A stretch of DNA of 64,000 nucleotides from SABI01 sp963677695. Lineage in GTDB: Bacteria > Spirochaetota > Spirochaetia > Sphaerochaetales > Sphaerochaetaceae. Below are positions 60,015 to 64,000 of the stretch, piece after piece. The translations under genes were made by a program, and so were the position numbers. Within the stretch, counting starts at the first letter, position 1. The number at the start of each line of letters is the position of its first letter. Under the pieces are notes generated by a model. The model saw nothing but the letters and a program-made list of their open reading frames with translations. It was not told the origin of the DNA and did not search any database. The stretch lies in contig CAXXUJ010000002.1 of assembly GCA_963677695.2 (NCBI GenBank), positions 496,001 to 560,000 of the forward strand, written 5' to 3'.

Positions 60015-60212
60015 TAAAAATTTTCAATGAATTATCATTTCATGCTAACATCATAAGGAAAAAAGGGGGACAAATTCCAATTTAGTTCTTGTAAAAAATC
60101 CCTGATTCATGCAAAGTGTGTGAGCGCATAAAGAAAGAGGAACTCTGAGATTAATCAGGTCTTTCCGCGTTTCAACTGTACCAGGTATTACCAGATAACA
60201 GGAGGTTGTTTC

Positions 60213-61712
60213 GTGCACGATGACCAGAATATAACACCTTTCGCTACTCACCTGAGCGAATATGTTACGAATGCTAAATCGTTTTACTGCATGCCGGGGC
60301 ATAAGCAGGGAAAAGGCGCTCCTGCGCTTCTCAAAGAACTATGGGGAGAACAGGTCTTCGAATACGACATCACTGAAGTGAAAGGTTCTGATGTCCTAGC
60401 TTATCCCAGGACGAGTATCAAGGTTGCTCAGGAAGCTGCTGCCAGAATCATGGGAGCCCACCGTTCATGGTACCTAGTCAACGGTTCTTCCGTCGGTATC
60501 CATGCAATTCTCGGTGCTCTTGTCAAACCTGGAGAAAAGGTGCTTGTACACCGTCAGTGCCACAAAGCTCTTCTATTCGGACTCGTGTACAGCGGTGCTA
60601 TTCCTGTCTATCTTGAACCTGTTCCCGATCTTCCCGAATATGCATATGGATCAGTCGATCTTGAAAAAGTGGAATCCCTCCTCAACACTCATGATATCAA
60701 GATGGCGATGGTCACAAGTCCTAACTATTACGGTCTTGCACTCGATGTGAAAGCGCTTTCTGCTATCTGTCATGCTCATAACGTCCCTCTCTTTGTTGAT
60801 GAAGCTCATGGAACCCATTTCTCTTTTCATGACGGGTTCCCTACTCCTGCACTGAGACAGGGAGCTGACTTTGCTGTTCAGTCAATGCACAAGACTCTCG
60901 GCGGACTCTACCAGAGTGCACTCGTCCATTCGGCCGGCACGTTCCCCCAATACGAAGACAAGATAGCAAACATGCTCTCCATGCTTCAGACTACAAGTCC
61001 GAGCGCACTGATGATCATGAGTGTGGATGCGGCTCTCGATGAAGCGAACAGGTTCGGACGTGATATGTACGGGAAGATGCTTGAGATGCTGAAGAGCCTG
61101 CGAAAGGAACTGATCACAACAAACTTCAAGCTGATCACTCCTCCTGATGGAATAATGGAAAAAGGAAATTTCATCGGTTTTGATGCCATGAAACTTCTGT
61201 TCATGGCGGTAAGTGAAGATTACCTTAATCTCATGAAGCTCAAGGTGATTCTTTCCGAACAGTACGGGATCGAGATCGAACTTGCCGATGAAAATCACAT
61301 GCTTCTTACCCTTTCCCTTGCTGATGCGAAGGATGTTGAGGAGACAAGAGAGGACTTGATCTATTTCAGTGAGACTCTCGAACGTCTTGTCGACCGTGGT
61401 TTCGGCCTGATTGAGGAACCAGATGACTGGGAGGACCCGAAGGAACTCCCGGAGTTCTTCCTCACTCCGCGTGATGCCTTCTATGCTGAAAAGAAAAGGA
61501 TAACGCTCTGGGAGGCGGCAGGTGAAGTATCGGGGAATATGGTGTGCATTTATCCTCCGGGATTCCCTCAGATCATCCCGGGCGAAAAGATTCACGAGGC
61601 TGTGATCCATCAGATCTATCATGATTATGAACTGGGGTTCACGATAGTGGGAGTCCATGAAGAAGATCATGAACTCTATATCGATGTCATTGAAGAGGAG
61701 CAGCTCTCCTAA
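60213..61712 (+). CDS. Orn/Lys/Arg decarboxylase family protein (SpeA/YaaO-like)
   Basis: A 499-residue fold-type I PLP decarboxylase of basic amino acids. SFYCMPGHKQGKG, YDITEVKGSDVL, VNGSSVGIHA, DEAHGTHFSFH and MHKTLGGLYQSA are family blocks; Lys227 in MHKT binds PLP. The size of about 500 residues matches the Gram-positive SpeA/lysine decarboxylase group, not the 750-residue E. coli inducible enzymes. The substrate (arginine, lysine or ornithine) cannot be told. The product would feed polyamine synthesis. The start is GTG 60213, 7 bases after AGGAGG. A hairpin follows the gene. Confidence 0.9.
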   Translation: MHDDQNITPFATHLSEYVTNAKSFYCMPGHKQGKGAPALLKELWGEQVFEYDITEVKGSDVLAYPRTSIKVAQEAAARIMGAHRSWYLVNGSSVGIHAILGALVKPGEKVLVHRQCHKALLFGLVYSGAIPVYLEPVPDLPEYAYGSVDLEKVESLLNTHDIKMAMVTSPNYYGLALDVKALSAICHAHNVPLFVDEAHGTHFSFHDGFPTPALRQGADFAVQSMHKTLGGLYQSALVHSAGTFPQYEDKIANMLSMLQTTSPSALMIMSVDAALDEANRFGRDMYGKMLEMLKSLRKELITTNFKLITPPDGIMEKGNFIGFDAMKLLFMAVSEDYLNLMKLKVILSEQYGIEIELADENHMLLTLSLADAKDVEETREDLIYFSETLERLVDRGFGLIEEPDDWEDPKELPEFFLTPRDAFYAEKKRITLWEAAGEVSGNMVCIYPPGFPQIIPGEKIHEAVIHQIYHDYELGFTIVGVHEEDHELYIDVIEEEQLS

Positions 61713-61724
61713 CAAGGAAGAGCC

Positions 61725-61741
61725 GCTCTCGTTGCGAGAGC
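61725..61741. terminator. Hairpin between the convergent decarboxylase and miaB genes
   Basis: GCTCTCG (61725-61731), loop TTG, CGAGAGC (61735-61741). A perfect 7-base stem in the 29-base gap, without a T-run on either strand, so its efficiency as a terminator is uncertain. Confidence 0.5.
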
Positions 61742-63043
61742 TTAGATCTGCACCCCAGTATAGGTGTTGCCGGTAATTCCCGTTTTTTCAACCTGAACAA
61801 CCGTACCGGGAAGAAGCGATCCTTTGGGAGTGAATACGACCATCTCATCATGTGCAGTATGGGAAAGAAGCATGGATGCATCCTTCTTACTCACTCCTTC
61901 TACTATCACATCTTCAATCCCGTGAGCATTTGATGCTTTATGTTCTCTTGAAAGTTTTCTCTGATTCTCTATCAGGAGCTTGAGTCGTCTCATCCTCTCG
62001 TTGATAGGAATCTGGTTCTCCATAGAGACCGCCTTTGTCCCTTCCCTGGGATTGAAGTAATACATGAAGGATTCAATGAATTTCACTTCATTCATAAGAG
62101 AGATGGTATCCTGGAAATCCTGTTCAGTCTCACCGGGGAAACCGACCATCACGTCACTGGTGAATGTAATTCCATTCACTCTTGATTTCATCTCGGAGAC
62201 CAGCTCAAGGTACCCTTCCCTGCTGTATTTTCTTCCCATTGCCTGTAATACGGCACTCGATCCGCTCTGGAGAGGAAGATGCACATGGTTTGGTATCGCA
62301 TCTCTTTCACTGATCAGTTGAATGAGATCAGAGGAAAAATCCTTGGGATGAGGTGATTCATAGCGGTACCAGTGAATGCCTCTGTTCTGTGAAGTAATGG
62401 TATCAAGAAGATCTGGGAATCTGAACAGCTTTCCCTGATGGGTGAAAGAATAGGAATTGACGTTCTGACCGAGAAGTGTGATCTCTCTCACACCCTTCTG
62501 TTCGAGTGATGAGATCTCTTCAAGAATGGAATCAACACTTCTTGAGATCTCCCGTCCGCGAACATATGGAACAATGCAGTAGGCGCAGAAATTATTACAT
62601 CCATTCATGATAGGAACGTAGGAACGGATCTCTCCCTTTTTATAATGGGAATGGGTGAATGTATATTCGCTTTTTCTTTCATCAGAGGCACCGGTGAGGA
62701 TAGCTCCGATACGGTGCTTGTCATTCGTCCCGACAACATAATCAACTGCAGGTGCCATGTCGATAATCTCGTCATGGAGCCGTTCGGCCATGCAGCCGGT
62801 GATGATCAGGGTGATATCACGGGTATCCTTGAGATGTTTGTAATGCCCTATCCTTCCCCATATTCTATTCTCTGCTGTCTTTCTCACAGAACAGGTATTG
62901 ATAATGACACAATCGGCAGTTTCATCACTTTCAGCTTTTATAAGTCCATACTGTTCTAGGGATAATTCAAGAGCGTTGCTCTCGGCCACATTCATCTGGC
63001 ATCCGTAGGTCTCGATCCAGTATGAGTTATGAGTCTTCTTCAT
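61742..63043 (-). CDS. miaB: tRNA-2-methylthio-N6-dimethylallyladenosine synthase MiaB
   Basis: A 433-residue radical SAM methylthiotransferase that modifies A37 of tRNAs reading U-initial codons. Three parts are visible: an N-terminal UPF0004 domain with cluster Cys in ETYGCQMNVAESN, NTCSVRKTAENR and ITGCMAE; the radical SAM core with MNGCNNFCAYCIVPYVRG (CxxxCxxC); and a C-terminal TRAM domain. The start is ATG 63043, 4 bases after the folD stop; an upstream frame to 63103 overlaps folD. MiaA is not in the window. Confidence 0.95.
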   Translation of the reverse strand: MKKTHNSYWIETYGCQMNVAESNALELSLEQYGLIKAESDETADCVIINTCSVRKTAENRIWGRIGHYKHLKDTRDITLIITGCMAERLHDEIIDMAPAVDYVVGTNDKHRIGAILTGASDERKSEYTFTHSHYKKGEIRSYVPIMNGCNNFCAYCIVPYVRGREISRSVDSILEEISSLEQKGVREITLLGQNVNSYSFTHQGKLFRFPDLLDTITSQNRGIHWYRYESPHPKDFSSDLIQLISERDAIPNHVHLPLQSGSSAVLQAMGRKYSREGYLELVSEMKSRVNGITFTSDVMVGFPGETEQDFQDTISLMNEVKFIESFMYYFNPREGTKAVSMENQIPINERMRRLKLLIENQRKLSREHKASNAHGIEDVIVEGVSKKDASMLLSHTAHDEMVVFTPKGSLLPGTVVQVEKTGITGNTYTGVQI

Positions 63044-63047
63044 CCTT

Positions 63048-63923
63048 TTACAGACCCTGTCTCTTTCTTGAAGCGATGAGCGTATTATCCATAAGCATGG
63101 CAATGGTCATGACACCGACACCACGGGGAACCGGGGTGATGGCAGAAGCCTTCTCCTTGACATTTTCGAAATCAACATCACCGGTAAGACGGTATCCCTT
63201 TTTCGATGTAGGATCATCTACTCTGTTGATGCCTACATCTATGACTACAGCGCCATCCTTCACCATATCTGAAGTAATCATGTGGGGACGGCCGATCGCG
63301 GCTACGAGGATATCTGCCTGGGAAGTGATCTCTTTGAGGTTTTTTGTTCTGCTGTGACAGATAGTCACTGTTGCATCAACGCCCTTCTGTGCAAGAAGGA
63401 GTGCCATCGGTTTTCCCATGAGTGTTGAACGGCCTACCACGACGACGTGCTGACCGCTGATTTCTATACCATAGTATTTCAGCATCTGAAAGATTCCGTT
63501 AGGAGTACAGGAATAGAGTGTCTCTTCTTCTCTGACGAGCTTACCCAGGTTGGAGGGATGGAGTCCGTCTACATCCTTCTCGGGAAGGATTGAAGTAATC
63601 GCCTCGGTCTCATCAAGGTGCTTCGGAAGTGGAAGCTGAACAAGAATACCGTCGATTGAATCATCATTGTTGAGCGCGTGGATCTTCTCCATCAGTTCTT
63701 CCTGAGTTGTCTCTGCAGGCATTCTGATATCTTCATGACCATAGCCGAGTTTTTCACACATTCTCTGTTTGCTGCCTACATAGGCCTGGCTGGCAGGGTC
63801 ATCACCGACGAGAATAACGGCGAGAGATGGCATGCGACCACCCTTGTTCACCATAGCTTCTACAGTGGTTTGTATGTTCTCGTATATAGATTCTGCGACT
63901 TCTTTTCCAGTTAGTTCTTTCAT
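63048..63923 (-). CDS. folD: Methylenetetrahydrofolate dehydrogenase / cyclohydrolase
   Basis: A 291-residue FolD, bifunctional: it oxidises 5,10-methylene-THF with NADP+ and hydrolyses methenyl-THF to 10-formyl-THF. The catalytic YxxxK is Tyr48 to Lys52 (AYVGSKQR). ILVQLPLPKHLDE, DVDGLHPSNLG, VVGRSTLMGKPMA and the ending TPVPRGVGVMT are family blocks. GGGAG sits 7 bases before ATG 63923. The gene starts 77 bases from the right end of the window; the upstream part shows a TATAAC but no good -35. Confidence 0.97.
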   Translation of the reverse strand: MKELTGKEVAESIYENIQTTVEAMVNKGGRMPSLAVILVGDDPASQAYVGSKQRMCEKLGYGHEDIRMPAETTQEELMEKIHALNNDDSIDGILVQLPLPKHLDETEAITSILPEKDVDGLHPSNLGKLVREEETLYSCTPNGIFQMLKYYGIEISGQHVVVVGRSTLMGKPMALLLAQKGVDATVTICHSRTKNLKEITSQADILVAAIGRPHMITSDMVKDGAVVIDVGINRVDDPTSKKGYRLTGDVDFENVKEKASAITPVPRGVGVMTIAMLMDNTLIASRKRQGL

Positions 63924-64000
63924 GACGTAACTCCCAATGGATTTGTTGGTTTATCAGGTACTGTTATAGCAAAAATCTATTCAGTATGTACACACGTAAG

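Larger units (their letters stand above)
59910..60212. other. Divergent intergenic region between the permease and the decarboxylase
   Basis: These 303 bases hold the permease promoter and dyad, the palindrome CCATG-A-CATGG at 59931-59941 in the permease leader, and, on the other side, the leader of the decarboxylase with the inverted repeat CCTGATT (60101-60107) / AATCAGG (60153-60159) and AGGAGG at 60200-60205. I see no RNA gene or riboswitch I can name. Confidence 0.5.

Noticed and set aside
1..64000. Search for defence, phage, toxin-antitoxin, secretion or biosynthetic clusters
   Set aside because: All larger genes fall into core cellular functions or isolated unknowns; no grouping of unknown genes that would make a new system was seen.

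Overview
This 64 kb window is a dense, mostly minus-strand stretch of housekeeping chromosome from a spirochaete, most likely of the Treponema/Sphaerochaeta lineage. The grounds are: a GreA with a very long N-terminal extension, of a type I recall from spirochaetes; the adjacency tamB-like / bamA / mutS; the run rimP-nusA-infB-rbfA-truB-ribF-rpsO-pnp; a tmRNA tag ending YALAA; and a diderm gene set (BamA, TamB, LptF/LptG-type permeases, lipoproteins, beta-barrel candidates). Species assignment would need a database search. I saw no tRNA or 5S/16S/23S genes, insertion sequences, prophage, integrases, CRISPR arrays or restriction systems, and nothing in base composition that looks foreign.

Layout. 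1-3949 (+): the 3' end of the main sigma factor gene, a coiled-coil/zinc-ribbon protein, the RNase P RNA and a radical SAM/DUF2344 fusion. 3978-7043: mazG (-), an unknown membrane protein (+) and a lipoprotein (-). 7082-14681 (-): a block of translation, chromosome segregation and repair genes, transcribed rpe-dtd-recA-scpA-scpB-rluB-cmk-rpsA-TPR protein. 15005-17689 (+): the extended greA behind its own promoter and a hairpin-bearing leader. 17745-25337 (-): pnp-dut-two LptF/G permeases-tgt-murJ. 25461-32595 (-): rimP-nusA-infB-rbfA-truB-ribF-rpsO, read from a clear sigma-70 promoter through a leader with an intrinsic terminator. 32662-42980 (-): tamB-bamA-mutS, the outer-membrane assembly machinery plus mismatch repair. 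43144 onwards: tmk (+), then yebC-ruvC-ruvA-ruvB-queA (-), and lepB-hemW (-). 50055-52376 (+): a membrane-anchored PEGA/SUMF1-like protein, smpB and the tmRNA, i.e. both partners of trans-translation side by side. 52435-64000: two beta-barrel-like exported proteins, a DUF362 ferredoxin, a Ca2+/cation exchanger, a D-amino-acid PLP enzyme, YjbQ, a uracil/xanthine permease, an Orn/Lys/Arg decarboxylase, miaB and folD.

Much of the window serves the transcription-translation axis: RpoD, NusA, GreA, IF-2, RbfA, RimP, S1, S15, SmpB/tmRNA, PNPase, RNase P, and tRNA modification by TruB, Tgt, QueA and MiaB. The genes are tightly packed, often with 1-8 base overlaps at stop/start junctions. I corrected several starts from Shine-Dalgarno position and overlaps.

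I did not find a convincing undescribed multi-gene system. The best leads are smaller: two terminator-like leader hairpins (rimP and greA), a BamA with what I read as seven POTRA domains, a RibF whose kinase half looks degenerate, a thymidylate kinase without the P-loop lysine, a NusA ending in a zinc ribbon, and a probably non-catalytic SUMF1-like membrane protein translationally coupled to smpB.
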